Origin: Culturomica massiliensis
GTDB lineage: Bacteria; Bacteroidota; Bacteroidia; Bacteroidales; Marinifilaceae
NCBI RefSeq assembly: GCF_900091655.1
Contig: NZ_LT594621.1
Location: 2,170,001-2,234,000 of the forward strand
DNA: 64,000 bases
Direction of reading: 5' to 3'
Positions 17,773-26,441 of the stretch are shown in pieces. The notes below the pieces were generated by a model. It was not told the origin of the DNA. It searched no databases and was given only the letters and a program-made list of their open reading frames with translations. Positions within the stretch are counted from its first letter, which is position 1; each line of letters begins with the position of its first letter. Position numbers and translations under genes: made by a program.

Positions 17773-20700
17773 TTAAAATTGAACCTGAATACCGAAACGG
17801 TAAGACTTAATCGCCGGATAACTGGAGCCTGAATTCGTATTACCCGTATAACTCACTTCCGGATTGATGTAATTATATTTATAGAAAGTCAGTACATCTG
17901 TGGCATTAAAATAAACCTTGGTATTGGCAATCCCCCATCTCTCCATCCACCTTTTCGGCAAATTATAAGAAAGAGAAATATTCTTTACCCGCAAATGGTC
18001 GGTAGAATGAATATAGCGGCTGGAATATTCCTGGGACTGGTAAGGATTATTGTAAATAATCAAAGGCTTTGAAGCCTTGTCGCCGGGCTTTCTCCATACC
18101 CCTTCAGCGGCATTCTTGGACGGATTGTAAGTACCGATATAACGACCGTCGGCACTCAAACGGTCCAGATTGTGAAACATATTTCCTCCCAAAGTAAACG
18201 TCAGCAAAAACGACAATTCGATTCCCTGGTAAGAAAAACGGTTGGTCATACCCCCGTAAAAATCCGGATATGCCTTACAAAGCACCACCCGGTTCGATTC
18301 TGCCACCTTACTGGTGGTACTTCCATCCTTCACCGGAGTCTTCCCGTCAGGGCCGTAAACATTCTTATACCACAAAGGACGTCCGGTTTGTCCGTCAACA
18401 CCGGCCCATTCCCGCATATAGAATGAATAAAGCTTTTCTCCCTCCCGGAAAATACGCTGGGAACTGATCACATCGTCTTTCAGAGACTCCACTTTGGCCG
18501 TCATCCAGGAAATATTGAAATCGGTGCTCCAGTTAAAACCCTCCCCGACAACATTCTGGCTGCTTAAAGTCAGTTCCACGCCGGAATTTCTCAACCGGCC
18601 TTCGTTAACCAATATACTGGAAAAACCCGTATTGACAGAAACCGAAGCATTGTTCAGCAAATTATCCGTCATCTTGTTATAATACTCTATACCGCCGGAC
18701 AAACGGGAACCGAACAAGCGAAAATCGATCCCGGCATTCCAGGTATAGGAATGTTCCCAGGTCAGCTTCGGATTTCCTACCGTTTTCAGGAAAAAAACAG
18801 GATTCCCGTTGTATTTGTTCTCCAGAGAAAATAAAGACTGGGATCCGAAATAAGTGGAAGGTAAATTTCCGGTCGTTCCGAAAGAAACCTTCAACCGCAG
18901 ATTATCTATCCACGTCACCGGCTTCATAAACTTTTCCTGCGACATCGTCCAGGCTGCCGAGGCTGCAAAGAAATTTCCCCAACGCTCTTTCAGCGCCAAA
19001 CGGGAAGATCCGTCACGACGCACACTACCAGAAAGATAATATTTATTCTTGTAATTGTAATCGGCTTTCAGCAACCAGGAAACCAACCGGTCGTCACTAT
19101 ATGCCCCGCCGACCTCTGCAGCGTTGGCCGCATTATCCAATTGCAGAAACTTATCGGAAATAAAACCCGTTCCATAGGCGCCGAAATATTTATTTTTATA
19201 CTTCTTGGCCTCATATCCTCCCAATACTGTCAGATTATGCTGCCCGAAAGATTTGGTAAAATTCAGGGTATTGGACGTCGTCAAATCGTATACCTTCGTC
19301 AGATACTCACCCAGATTTCCTTTTTCGTTCCGGCCGTCATGACTGTCGATCCCCGAAAAGGAAGACTCCGTCAGATGCAGATAGTCGATGCCGTTCACCG
19401 TACGGAAAGTCAGCCAGTCGGTAAAGTCAATCGTCAGAGAAACCGTCGTCATACTCCGGAAGTTCGAGGATTCCCTCACCTGCTCCCGTACATTCTTCTT
19501 ATAATTCGGAATTTTGGTAACGAAACCGGGATACCGGTAATATTCCCCGTTCGGCATATAAACCGGTGCCGTCGGATTGGTATTCTTCACTCCCCAGATC
19601 GGATTCGAATAATAACCTCCGGAAGCCGTACCCGACTGATCCGTTTGGGCTAAAGTCTGGTTGATGGCATACTTGATTTGTTTATTTACCCGGCTTTCCA
19701 CATTGATTTTCCCGGTCACCCGCTGAAACTTGCTGGTAGGCAGCAAACCGACTTGTTTCATATACCCAAAAGAAGAGAAAAATTTCAGCTTATCGTTTCC
19801 TCCCCGGGCCGAAAAATTGAAACGGTCCTCCTTTCCGGTACTGAATAAAGCTTTTGCCCAATCGGTATTGCGAGCATGGGACAAATATTTTTTAGGGTCT
19901 GCCTGCTTATAATCAAAAGACCCGTCCAACGGATCGTCCGGATGAATCACCTTGGCCCGGCTATTCAGGTTACTGTAAGCATAGGCCATCGCATCCTCCA
20001 CAATCCCGGCATTTCCGGCATCGTAAGCGGCTTGCCCCGGCAAAGCGTTCCGGTCATAGAGATAACGGTTTTTCAAGCCTTCCAAAGCATATTCCGTATA
20101 CTCCTTCCCGGTCATATACAAACCGAACAACTCATGCGGCATAGCCGTTGTCGTCCAACCGTGCTCATAATCGGCATTAAAAACGGTTTTACCCGCACGC
20201 CCCTGCTTCGTGGTAATAATAATGACCCCGTTTGCAGCCCGGGAGCCGTAAAGGGAAGTGGCGGCAGCGTCCTTCAAAACGGTCATCGATTCGATATCAT
20301 TCGGATTCAGAGCCGTCATCACATTGGAAGAAGACATCACCTGCGACATATCCCCGGAAATCACCGGTACCCCGTCGATCACATACAACGGCTCTATATT
20401 ACCGTTGATCGATCCGATACCGCGAATCTGCACCGTAGCCTTGGCGCCCGGTTGCCCGTCGGTCTGGGTAATACGCACCCCCGCCACATACCCCTGCAAA
20501 GCCTTCTCTGCCGAAACAGGTGCCGATTCCCTCATAATCTGATCTCCTTTCACCACAGCGGCAGACCCCGTAAACGACTCCTTCTTTACCGTCCCATAAG
20601 CCACCACCATAACCTCCTCCATCGTCTCCACCATTTCTTCCATAACGATATGCAATTCGGTCCGGTCGCCCAACACGATCTTTTGGGGCACCATGCCCAC

Positions 20701-21258
20701 ATAACTGACACTCAGCTCGGTTTCCGGTTTATCGGGTACCTGAAAGGAAAATTTTCCGTTTATATCCGTAGTCCCTCCGTAAGTCGTTCCCTTCACCATA
20801 ATAGTAACCCCGGGAAGCAACTCCTTTCTTTTATCCATCACCGTTCCCTGAATCGTCCGCATTTTTTGCTGTGCAGCAGCAAATTTCACCCGGTTGTCGG
20901 GCATCTTTTTCCGGATCACGATAGCATCGTTCGTCACACTGTATTCCAGATTTGTATTTTTCAGCACCTCCTTCATCACCACCTCCATATTCTCATTTTC
21001 CACCGATACATTCAATCCCTTAAAAGGCGCCACATCCTGATTGCTGTACAAAAATACGAACTTGGTTTGCTTTCGTAAGTTCCATAAAATTTCTTCCAAA
21101 GAAGCGTTCTCCATCTTTACCGTCAGCTTCTGTGCCTCCAACTCGATAAAAGATTGCATTGCAAGGCAAAACAAGATCAAAAAAGAAAATTTCATGGTCA
21201 ACCACAATTTTTTTATTTTCCCGGACGGAGGGAAAACGTTTTCACTTACTTTTTTCAT
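17773..21258 (-). CDS. SusC/RagA TonB-dependent transporter with N-terminal STN domain
   Basis: Translated from the ATG at 21258 the protein has 1161 residues. After a signal segment comes an STN (secretin/TonB N-terminal) domain beginning LTVKMENASLEEIL, then a carboxypeptidase-regulatory-like repeat (GTVMDKRKELLPGVTI), a plug domain with VVAYGTVKKESFTGS, and a 22-strand barrel ending in YRFGIQVQF. The STN domain usually contacts a FecR anti-sigma factor, and one is encoded immediately upstream. The transporter would therefore both import the ligand and signal its presence. The in-frame start at 21318 overlaps the spacer and lacks a signal peptide. Confidence 0.93.
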   Translation of the reverse strand: MKKVSENVFPPSGKIKKLWLTMKFSFLILFCLAMQSFIELEAQKLTVKMENASLEEILWNLRKQTKFVFLYSNQDVAPFKGLNVSVENENMEVVMKEVLKNTNLEYSVTNDAIVIRKKMPDNRVKFAAAQQKMRTIQGTVMDKRKELLPGVTIMVKGTTYGGTTDINGKFSFQVPDKPETELSVSYVGMVPQKIVLGDRTELHIVMEEMVETMEEVMVVAYGTVKKESFTGSAAVVKGDQIMRESAPVSAEKALQGYVAGVRITQTDGQPGAKATVQIRGIGSINGNIEPLYVIDGVPVISGDMSQVMSSSNVMTALNPNDIESMTVLKDAAATSLYGSRAANGVIIITTKQGRAGKTVFNADYEHGWTTTAMPHELFGLYMTGKEYTEYALEGLKNRYLYDRNALPGQAAYDAGNAGIVEDAMAYAYSNLNSRAKVIHPDDPLDGSFDYKQADPKKYLSHARNTDWAKALFSTGKEDRFNFSARGGNDKLKFFSSFGYMKQVGLLPTSKFQRVTGKINVESRVNKQIKYAINQTLAQTDQSGTASGGYYSNPIWGVKNTNPTAPVYMPNGEYYRYPGFVTKIPNYKKNVREQVRESSNFRSMTTVSLTIDFTDWLTFRTVNGIDYLHLTESSFSGIDSHDGRNEKGNLGEYLTKVYDLTTSNTLNFTKSFGQHNLTVLGGYEAKKYKNKYFGAYGTGFISDKFLQLDNAANAAEVGGAYSDDRLVSWLLKADYNYKNKYYLSGSVRRDGSSRLALKERWGNFFAASAAWTMSQEKFMKPVTWIDNLRLKVSFGTTGNLPSTYFGSQSLFSLENKYNGNPVFFLKTVGNPKLTWEHSYTWNAGIDFRLFGSRLSGGIEYYNKMTDNLLNNASVSVNTGFSSILVNEGRLRNSGVELTLSSQNVVGEGFNWSTDFNISWMTAKVESLKDDVISSQRIFREGEKLYSFYMREWAGVDGQTGRPLWYKNVYGPDGKTPVKDGSTTSKVAESNRVVLCKAYPDFYGGMTNRFSYQGIELSFLLTFTLGGNMFHNLDRLSADGRYIGTYNPSKNAAEGVWRKPGDKASKPLIIYNNPYQSQEYSSRYIHSTDHLRVKNISLSYNLPKRWMERWGIANTKVYFNATDVLTFYKYNYINPEVSYTGNTNSGSSYPAIKSYRFGIQVQF

Positions 21259-21333
21259 AACTTTGTAATGTTTATTAAGATTAAACAACCAGTAAGGGCG
21301 AGACCGGTGCTGCAACATCGGCTCGTCCTGTTT

Positions 21334-22512
21334 TTATTTAGCACGTACCACATATTTTCCGTCCCGTTGCACGATCTCCACCTTCCTCAACCCCGTAATC
21401 ATATCCAACACCGCAGTCAAATCCCTGGAACGTTCGATATTCCCTGAAATCCTCATATCTGCGGCAACTTCATCGGCAAAGACAAACTCCACATCATACC
21501 ATTTGGTCAGATCCTTCATCACATCTTCCAGACGCTGATTCCAAAAAACAAACATCCGGTCCATCCAGGCCACATACAACGAAGGATCGACTTCTTCCAC
21601 CTTCTGCTGTCTGGATTTCCGGTCCAGGCTATATTGCTGAGCCGGTTTCAACTCCACATTCCGGTCACGCACCCCGTCTGCAACAATCCGCACCGATCCG
21701 GTCAGCAAAGTCGTATATACGGTTTCCTCATCAGAATAGGCCTTGACATCGAAACGAGTACCCAACACTTCCACATCGATCCGGTCGGTTTCCACGATAA
21801 AAGGACAATCTTTTGCTTTCTTCACATCGAAATAAGCCTCTCCTTCCAGAAATACACGCCGTTCCTTCTCTCCGAAAGCCAACGGGAAACGCAACCGGCT
21901 GTCTGCATTCAGCCACACCCGGGTGCTGTCCGGCAAAATAACCTGATACTCCTTTCCCCTCGGTACCTTCAACACATTATACTTCTCGCCCGTACCCCCT
22001 TTCGGACAGGCAGTTCCGAAACTCAACACACCGTTCTGATTATAAACCGCCCCGTACTCATCCGGCAAAGACAGTTTATCGTCCTCCTCCAACAAAATCT
22101 GTTGTCCGCTGGCTAACTGCAAAACCACCTCCATCGGATCGGACACGGTGAAATCGTTTCCAGCCACCTCCAAAACCTCAGGCCGGAATGCACCTGTACG
22201 CAATAAAACTGTCGCCGTAACGATGCCGAGCATCACAATCGAAGCCACCGCACCCCACCACCGGATCACCCCCAAACGCCTGCCTCGTTTCTCCTCCCGT
22301 ATCTTTCCGAACACCGAATGATAAGCCCTCTCCTCGTCTATTCCTTGCCGAACCGATTGTTCCTTATAATAACGCTCCAACTGTCTCAATTCATGGCGGT
22401 GATCCCCGGTTTCCAGCCACTGCTGCAACCGTTCCATATCGGCAGCCTCCACCTCTTCTCCACACAAATAGGCTGCAATAATTTCCCACATCCTGTCGTT
22501 TCTAAAATCCAT
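21334..22512 (-). CDS. FecR-type anti-sigma factor
   Basis: The 392-residue protein (ATG at 22512) has a cytoplasmic N-terminal part, one membrane span near residues 85-105, a periplasmic FecR domain with VPRGKEYQVILPDSTRVW and LEGEAYFDV, and a C-terminal DUF4974-type domain (NQRLEDVMKDL). It would hold the ECF sigma factor encoded upstream inactive until the STN domain of the neighbouring SusC reports ligand. It precedes susC by 75 bases but lies about 400 bases after the sigma gene, a larger gap than usual for such pairs. Longer in-frame starts exist but add a hydrophobic, unconserved leader. Confidence 0.92.
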   Translation of the reverse strand: MDFRNDRMWEIIAAYLCGEEVEAADMERLQQWLETGDHRHELRQLERYYKEQSVRQGIDEERAYHSVFGKIREEKRGRRLGVIRWWGAVASIVMLGIVTATVLLRTGAFRPEVLEVAGNDFTVSDPMEVVLQLASGQQILLEEDDKLSLPDEYGAVYNQNGVLSFGTACPKGGTGEKYNVLKVPRGKEYQVILPDSTRVWLNADSRLRFPLAFGEKERRVFLEGEAYFDVKKAKDCPFIVETDRIDVEVLGTRFDVKAYSDEETVYTTLLTGSVRIVADGVRDRNVELKPAQQYSLDRKSRQQKVEEVDPSLYVAWMDRMFVFWNQRLEDVMKDLTKWYDVEFVFADEVAADMRISGNIERSRDLTAVLDMITGLRKVEIVQRDGKYVVRAK

Positions 22513-22911
22513 CTTTACCAATTTTATAATCTTTCCCTTAAACACACATTTCTCCACTTTATACCCAAAAGACACACAAACTTTCCGATCGTATGACAAA
22601 AAGTGTAATTATTTTTTAATTTTTTTCTTATCCGGTATCTATCCGATCACAGCATTACCCCAAAACAACAACCACCGGAAAAATACACCCGAAACGGCAA
22701 CCGCCATTGCCTCGCACACGACCGCATTTACCCGGTCTTTTCCGCAATACAAGCCCCTCCGTAAAGACGGTATCAGGCATAAACTCAAAAACAGGCTTAA
22801 GGACATCCGGATATGAAATTTTCAGGGACACAGCTACCGGAATAACCGCATCCGGGAAACGGATACCTTCAAATGACTCACCGGGAAACAGTTTTAACGA
22901 CACTCCGGACA
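22513..22911. other. 400-base gap between sigma and anti-sigma genes
   Basis: No conserved gene is visible here. An 85-codon minus-strand frame begins at a TAATG overlap with the sigma stop, but its residue composition is atypical. The left part (22560-22640) is AT-rich and could hold a promoter for the FecR-SusC-SusD-peptidase genes, possibly read by the ECF sigma itself; I cannot assign an element. Confidence 0.4.
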
Positions 22912-23508
22912 TTACATTCCGCTATCTTCCGGAACAAATTTCCACCCTCCGGTAAAAAAATGCAAAAGCAACATAGAATAAGTTTTTCCGGCCAGCTTTT
23001 CCCGCAACGTCTTAAAAGCTCTCCCCATCTGCGTACGGACGGTATTTACGGAAATATTCAAAGCATCGGCAGCCTCCTGGTACTTTTTCCCCTCCACGCA
23101 ACACATCATAAAAATACGCCGGCATTGCTCCGGCAATTCGGCAATAGCCTTATACACCGCCTCCTTTTCCTCTGTCTCCTCCTCCTTGTCTGTCTCCTCC
23201 TCTTCCCGGTTCTTCCATACCTCCTCCAGCTTCCTAACGCGGTACCGCTCATCGCGGATATGGTTGAGGCACGCATTCTTCACCGCCCGGAACAGATAAC
23301 TGTCCAGAGAAGAATGTACATTCTTATATTTTTTTTCGCACCAGAAATTGACAAAAAACTCCTGCACCACATCTTCCGCCTTCCCCAAATCCTTCAACAA
23401 ACTATAGGCAAAAGCCACCAGATCCGCATAATACATCCTGAACAAACCCTGATAGGCCCGCTCATCCCCGCAACAGACTTTTTCCAATAATTTATCTTTT
23501 TCCACCAT
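22912..23508 (-). CDS. ECF-type RNA polymerase sigma factor
   Basis: This 198-residue sigma factor shows region 2 (FRMYYADLVAFAYSLLKD and VVQEFFVNFW) and region 4 (LPEQCRRIFMMCCVEGK followed by the helix-turn-helix NISVNTVRTQMGRA). A lysine/glutamate-rich linker (about residues 95-115) separates them and is somewhat longer than average. It heads the unit that continues with fecR, susC, susD and two peptidase genes. It should direct polymerase to that locus when the SusC-FecR relay is triggered. A -7 box TATTTTTG lies at 23528-23535 just upstream. Confidence 0.92.
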   Translation of the reverse strand: MVEKDKLLEKVCCGDERAYQGLFRMYYADLVAFAYSLLKDLGKAEDVVQEFFVNFWCEKKYKNVHSSLDSYLFRAVKNACLNHIRDERYRVRKLEEVWKNREEEETDKEEETEEKEAVYKAIAELPEQCRRIFMMCCVEGKKYQEAADALNISVNTVRTQMGRAFKTLREKLAGKTYSMLLLHFFTGGWKFVPEDSGM

Positions 23509-23527
23509 AATCGATCAGATACACAGG

Positions 23528-23535
23528 CAAAAATA
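23528..23535 (-). promoter_or_regulatory. Candidate -7 element for the ECF sigma gene
   Basis: On the minus strand the sequence TATTTTTG matches the Bacteroidetes -7 consensus TAnnTTTG exactly and lies 20 bases before the sigma start codon. No good TTTG is present 19 bases further upstream, so basal strength may be low or activator-dependent. Confidence 0.4.
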
Positions 23536-23592
23536 TAAAAAATGCAATATATCGTTTTTATTAACTCCAATATTACACGAAAAAAACACAAA

Positions 23593-23621
23593 TAGCACCC
23601 GGGGACGGGGCTAAAGTGCTA
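23593..23621 (-). repeat. 29-bp hairpin repeat, copy A
   Basis: Read on the minus strand the element is TAGCACTTTAGCCCCG followed by TCCCCGGGTGCTA. Terminal TAGCAC/GTGCTA are inverted and the core is C-rich on this strand, G-rich on the other (GGGGACGGGG). The same 29-bp unit recurs at 30088-30116 with one base changed, and in truncated form at 28432-28453. Here it supplies the stop codon of a truncated ORF6N frame. Confidence 0.75.
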
Positions 23622-23727
23622 CTTTTGTCAGCATTTTATACATTTCTGCTAAACCACGCTCCAGCATTACCCGCAGTCCCCGGATTTTATATATTTTACG
23701 ATGGAGTATCTGTAAATGCTGCCCCAT
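23611..23727 (-). pseudogene. Truncated ORF6N-domain protein
   Basis: From an ATG at 23727 the frame encodes about 38 residues including RKIYKIRGLRVMLERGLAEM. This is the first half of the ORF6N domain, a phage-antirepressor-like DNA-binding domain common in Bacteroidetes. The domain breaks off after MLTKVAL, where the 29-bp repeat begins and provides the TAG stop; the expected NQxVKRN continuation is absent. The frame can extend upstream to 23835 but that part has no resemblance to the family. I read it as a remnant left by an insertion or deletion at the repeat. Confidence 0.6.
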
Positions 23728-23911
23728 CACAACACGCATTAAATTTAACCATTCTATAAATTTGCAAAAAACACACTGAATATCAAAATTAAATGCCATA
23801 ATACAAATAAGTTCGGGGGATTCCCGTAACAACAAAATACATTCGTGAAAATATAAAATACATAACTAAAACAGGAAATATGCGTATGTAAGTCATTATT
23901 GTATCAGGAAT

Positions 23912-24463
23912 ATGAAGCTCTTGAATATAATCCGGCGTATTCATCCAGAGACAGCTTTTTTGAAATGTATGGCTGTCTTACTATCTTATTTTTTCGGAAA
24001 TTACGTCACCGGACATTTTCACGAAAATTCCGGTTATATCGGTGCTATACTGGCTTGTACCTCTTCTATTGTCGTATTGCAGGAAAATGATCTGAAAAAT
24101 TCGCTTCATAACGGCTGGCTGAGGGTATTGGGTACTTTTATGGGAGCTCTTATCGCCTGGATATATCTACTGTTTTATCCATTTACGATTATCGGAATGA
24201 TTGTTGCCGTATTTATTCTGGAAGTGATTTGTATGCTTTTAAAGGTTCCCGACAATGGGAAAATGGCTACGATCACGTTATCCGTGATTCTTATTATCTC
24301 CCGGGAATATCCGGATCTGCCTCCATGGGCGAACGGACTTTTACGTTTCAGCGAATCGGCTGTCGGAGCCGGCATCGGTATCTTTATGGTGTGGCTGGAA
24401 TATATATTTCAGAAATTCCGGACCATCTGGAAAAATGTAGACATCCCGAATAAAAGAATATAG
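23912..24463 (+). CDS. FUSC-family inner-membrane protein
   Basis: The 183-residue protein has five or six hydrophobic spans. It matches the membrane half of FUSC/aromatic-acid-exporter proteins: GYIGAILACTSSIVVLQ in the second span and GWLRVLGTFMGALIAW with the conserved glycine pattern. It lacks the large soluble domains of AaeB-type exporters, as short bacterial members do. Substrate is unknown; small aromatic acids or other organic anions are possible from the family. It stands alone between the ORF6N remnant and the RNA-handling cluster. A hairpin lies 40 bases past its stop. Confidence 0.75.
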   Translation: MKLLNIIRRIHPETAFLKCMAVLLSYFFGNYVTGHFHENSGYIGAILACTSSIVVLQENDLKNSLHNGWLRVLGTFMGALIAWIYLLFYPFTIIGMIVAVFILEVICMLLKVPDNGKMATITLSVILIISREYPDLPPWANGLLRFSESAVGAGIGIFMVWLEYIFQKFRTIWKNVDIPNKRI

Positions 24464-24502
24464 ACAACATACGAGAGTCTTGTGTTATCCGCACAGGACG
24501 AA

Positions 24503-24526
24503 CCGGAATTAATAAGATAATTCCGG
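24503..24526 (+). terminator. Hairpin downstream of the FUSC gene
   Basis: CCGGAATTA (24503-24511) and TAATTCCGG (24518-24526) form a perfect 9-bp stem with a 6-nt loop. No T-run follows, so termination is inferred from position only. Confidence 0.4.
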
Positions 24527-24645
24527 CGGAGACCGTTTATACCGGACCATCGCGTTCCTGTCAGGCTGTAAACAGAGAGATGAGTGTGTATAACACCGGG
24601 CCTGCTTCTCCCGGAACATTCCAAATAATAAAAACGGCAAATAAA

Positions 24646-24676
24646 ATTGCTTATCTTATTTATTGTATTACCTTTG
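24646..24676 (+). promoter_or_regulatory. Promoter of the RRM protein gene with a ~105-base leader
   Basis: ATTG (24646-24649), a 19-base spacer and an exact -7 box TACCTTTG (24669-24676) fit the Bacteroidetes promoter TTTG-N19-TAnnTTTG with one mismatch. Transcription would begin near 24683, leaving roughly 105 untranslated bases that are pyrimidine-rich before the start codon at 24789. Long leaders are common on cold-shock-type mRNAs, but I found no defined riboswitch. Confidence 0.65.
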
Positions 24677-24788
24677 TCTGCAATTAGAGTTATGAATCAT
24701 TATCGTTATAGTTCTTCTTTACATATTAAGCAGGTCTCTCCTTTAATTATCCTTCTCTCTAATTCAGTATTTATTTAAAAAATTTCAA

Positions 24789-25070
24789 ATGAACATTTAC
24801 ATTTCAGGTTTGAGCTACGGCACAAATGATGCAGACTTAAACGAATTATTTACAGGGTACGGAGACGTTTCTTCAGCTAAAATCATATCAGACAGATATA
24901 CCGGAAAATCCAGAGGATTCGGTTTCGTTGAAATGCAAAACGATACAGAAGGCCAAAAAGCAATCGACGAACTTAACGGAACAGAATACGACGGTAAAAC
25001 AATTATGGTAAATATTGCGCGTCCCCGGACAGAAAGACCGTCAAACGGCGGATACCGTGAAAGACGATAA
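24789..25070 (+). CDS. RNA-recognition-motif protein
   Basis: This 93-residue protein is a single RRM. RNP2 is NIYISGL at the N-terminus and RNP1 is RGFGFVEM near residue 44, with the usual beta-alpha-beta spacing. A short arginine-rich tail (RPRTERPSNGGYRERR) resembles glycine/arginine tails of cold-inducible RNA-binding proteins. In Bacteroidetes such proteins bind RNA globally and can act as chaperones or post-transcriptional regulators. A promoter and long leader lie upstream. A helicase and a cold-shock-domain gene follow within 3 kb on the same strand, supporting a role in RNA handling. Confidence 0.92.
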   Translation: MNIYISGLSYGTNDADLNELFTGYGDVSSAKIISDRYTGKSRGFGFVEMQNDTEGQKAIDELNGTEYDGKTIMVNIARPRTERPSNGGYRERR

Positions 25071-25100
25071 TAGTTGCGAATAATATTCACATCCCTATCC

Positions 25101-25132
25101 TATACAACAGAAAATAAATTTTCTGTTGTATA
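25101..25132. repeat. Perfect 32-bp palindrome after the RRM gene
   Basis: TATACAACAGAAAAT (25101-25115) is followed after two bases by its exact reverse complement (25118-25132). It lies 31 bases past the RRM stop and about 140 bases before the next start. The loop is too short for an ideal RNA hairpin at full length and no T-run follows, so it may be a protein-binding site or an RNA processing/termination structure. Confidence 0.6.
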
Positions 25133-25275
25133 CAATTAGGAAACAGTATACAGCAATTAAGTTCAATTTACTCTCCCTCCTCAATGTTGTATCAGGTTCT
25201 TGCAAGCCTGTATCTTTCCATTCTGAAATAGATTTATTAAACTTTTTTGTTCTCGTTTTATCATAACAAAAATTT

Positions 25276-26349
25276 ATGAAATCATTTTTTATTGGAAACA
25301 CTGAGGTTAAAATACCTATTATCCAAGGGGGTATGGGAATCGGCATTTCATTATCCGGTCTGGCCTCTGCCGTTGCTAACGAAGGAGGTATAGGCGTTAT
25401 CTCCTGTGCCGGATTAGGATTACTATACTCCGAAGAAAAAGGGGATTACGCCCAAAAATGCATCCGGGGATTAGAAGAAGAAATCCGGAAAGCACGTCAA
25501 AAAACAAACGGGATTATCGGTGTAAATATTATGGGAGTCCTTTCTAATTATGCCGATATGGTTTGTACGGCTATCAGGGAAAAAGCCGATATTATATTTT
25601 CCGGAGCAGGCTTGCCGCTCGATTTGCCTTCCTATTTGACTCAAGGAAGCAGTACGAAATTAATACCCATTGTCTCTTCTGCAAGAGCAGCAAAAATTAT
25701 TTGTGACAAATGGCAAAAAAATTACGCTTATCTGCCGGATGCGATTGTAGTCGAGGGACCAAAAGCAGGCGGACACCTAGGTTTCAAGAAAGCCCAACTG
25801 AAGGATGAAAATTATGCCCTGGAATCACTGGTTCCCCAAGTGTTAACGACAATATCCGCTTATAAAGACATAAAAAACATTCCGGTAATTGCTGCTGGCG
25901 GTATATCCACCGGTAAAGATATTGCCCGCTTTTTTAAGCTCGGTGCTTCAGCCGTGCAGCTGGGAAGTATTTTTGTTACGACATGGGAGTGTGATGCGGC
26001 CCAGGCTTTTAAAGATGTGTATCTGCATGCAAAATCCACAGATATAATCATTATCGAAAGTCCTGTCGGCATGCCGGGACGAGCCATCAACGGAGAATTT
26101 CTCCGCAGGGTGGAAAAAGGGTTGGAAAAACCTGCATGTTGTCCGTTGCATTGTATCAAAACCTGCGATTATACGCAAAGCCCTTATTGTATTATGGCCG
26201 CACTATATAATGCAGCCATTGGCCATATGACCAAAGGATATGCCTTTGCAGGCAGCAATGCCTATCTGGCAGAAAAAATAAGAAGTGTAAAAGAAGTAAT
26301 CCACACTTTAAAAAAGGATTTTTTTTCAGCTTCTCACTGTCTGGCCTGA
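25276..26349 (+). CDS. Nitronate monooxygenase-like flavoprotein (copy 1)
   Basis: The 357-residue TIM-barrel protein belongs to the 2-nitropropane dioxygenase/nitronate monooxygenase family, which also contains FabK-like enoyl reductases. FMN-binding signatures are IIQGGMGIGISLSGL at the start, EGPKAGGHLGF near residue 160 and IPVIAAGGIST near residue 205. A cysteine-rich patch CCPLHCIKTC near residue 283 is shared with the second copy at 58562-59647; the two align over their full lengths. It lies between the RRM and DEAD-helicase genes on the same strand. Natural substrate cannot be read from sequence. Confidence 0.85.
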   Translation: MKSFFIGNTEVKIPIIQGGMGIGISLSGLASAVANEGGIGVISCAGLGLLYSEEKGDYAQKCIRGLEEEIRKARQKTNGIIGVNIMGVLSNYADMVCTAIREKADIIFSGAGLPLDLPSYLTQGSSTKLIPIVSSARAAKIICDKWQKNYAYLPDAIVVEGPKAGGHLGFKKAQLKDENYALESLVPQVLTTISAYKDIKNIPVIAAGGISTGKDIARFFKLGASAVQLGSIFVTTWECDAAQAFKDVYLHAKSTDIIIIESPVGMPGRAINGEFLRRVEKGLEKPACCPLHCIKTCDYTQSPYCIMAALYNAAIGHMTKGYAFAGSNAYLAEKIRSVKEVIHTLKKDFFSASHCLA

Positions 26350-26441
26350 GAAAGAAGGAATTTTGACAAAATCCTCTCCGTTGCAGACCGGGATGAAGCA
26401 TTTGTATAACTGCTGTTTTCTATACAGCAAAAATAATAGAT

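Noticed and set aside
19876..21078. 400-codon plus-strand frame inside the SusC gene
   Set aside because: It lies antisense to a well-supported TonB-dependent transporter, is histidine/arginine/isoleucine-rich as expected for a shadow frame, and has no recognisable domain.
22655..22912. 85-codon minus-strand frame starting at a TAATG overlap with the ECF sigma stop
   Set aside because: The overlap looks like translational coupling, but the product is rich in Gly, Val, Phe and Pro without domain or signal features. The region also has an open frame on the other strand, which suggests composition-driven open frames rather than a gene.
23593..23621. Hairpin repeat as an ordinary Rho-independent terminator
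   Set aside because: The stem is short relative to its loop, there is no T-run, the core is conserved in sequence between copies, and copies lie at truncated genes rather than after intact ones.
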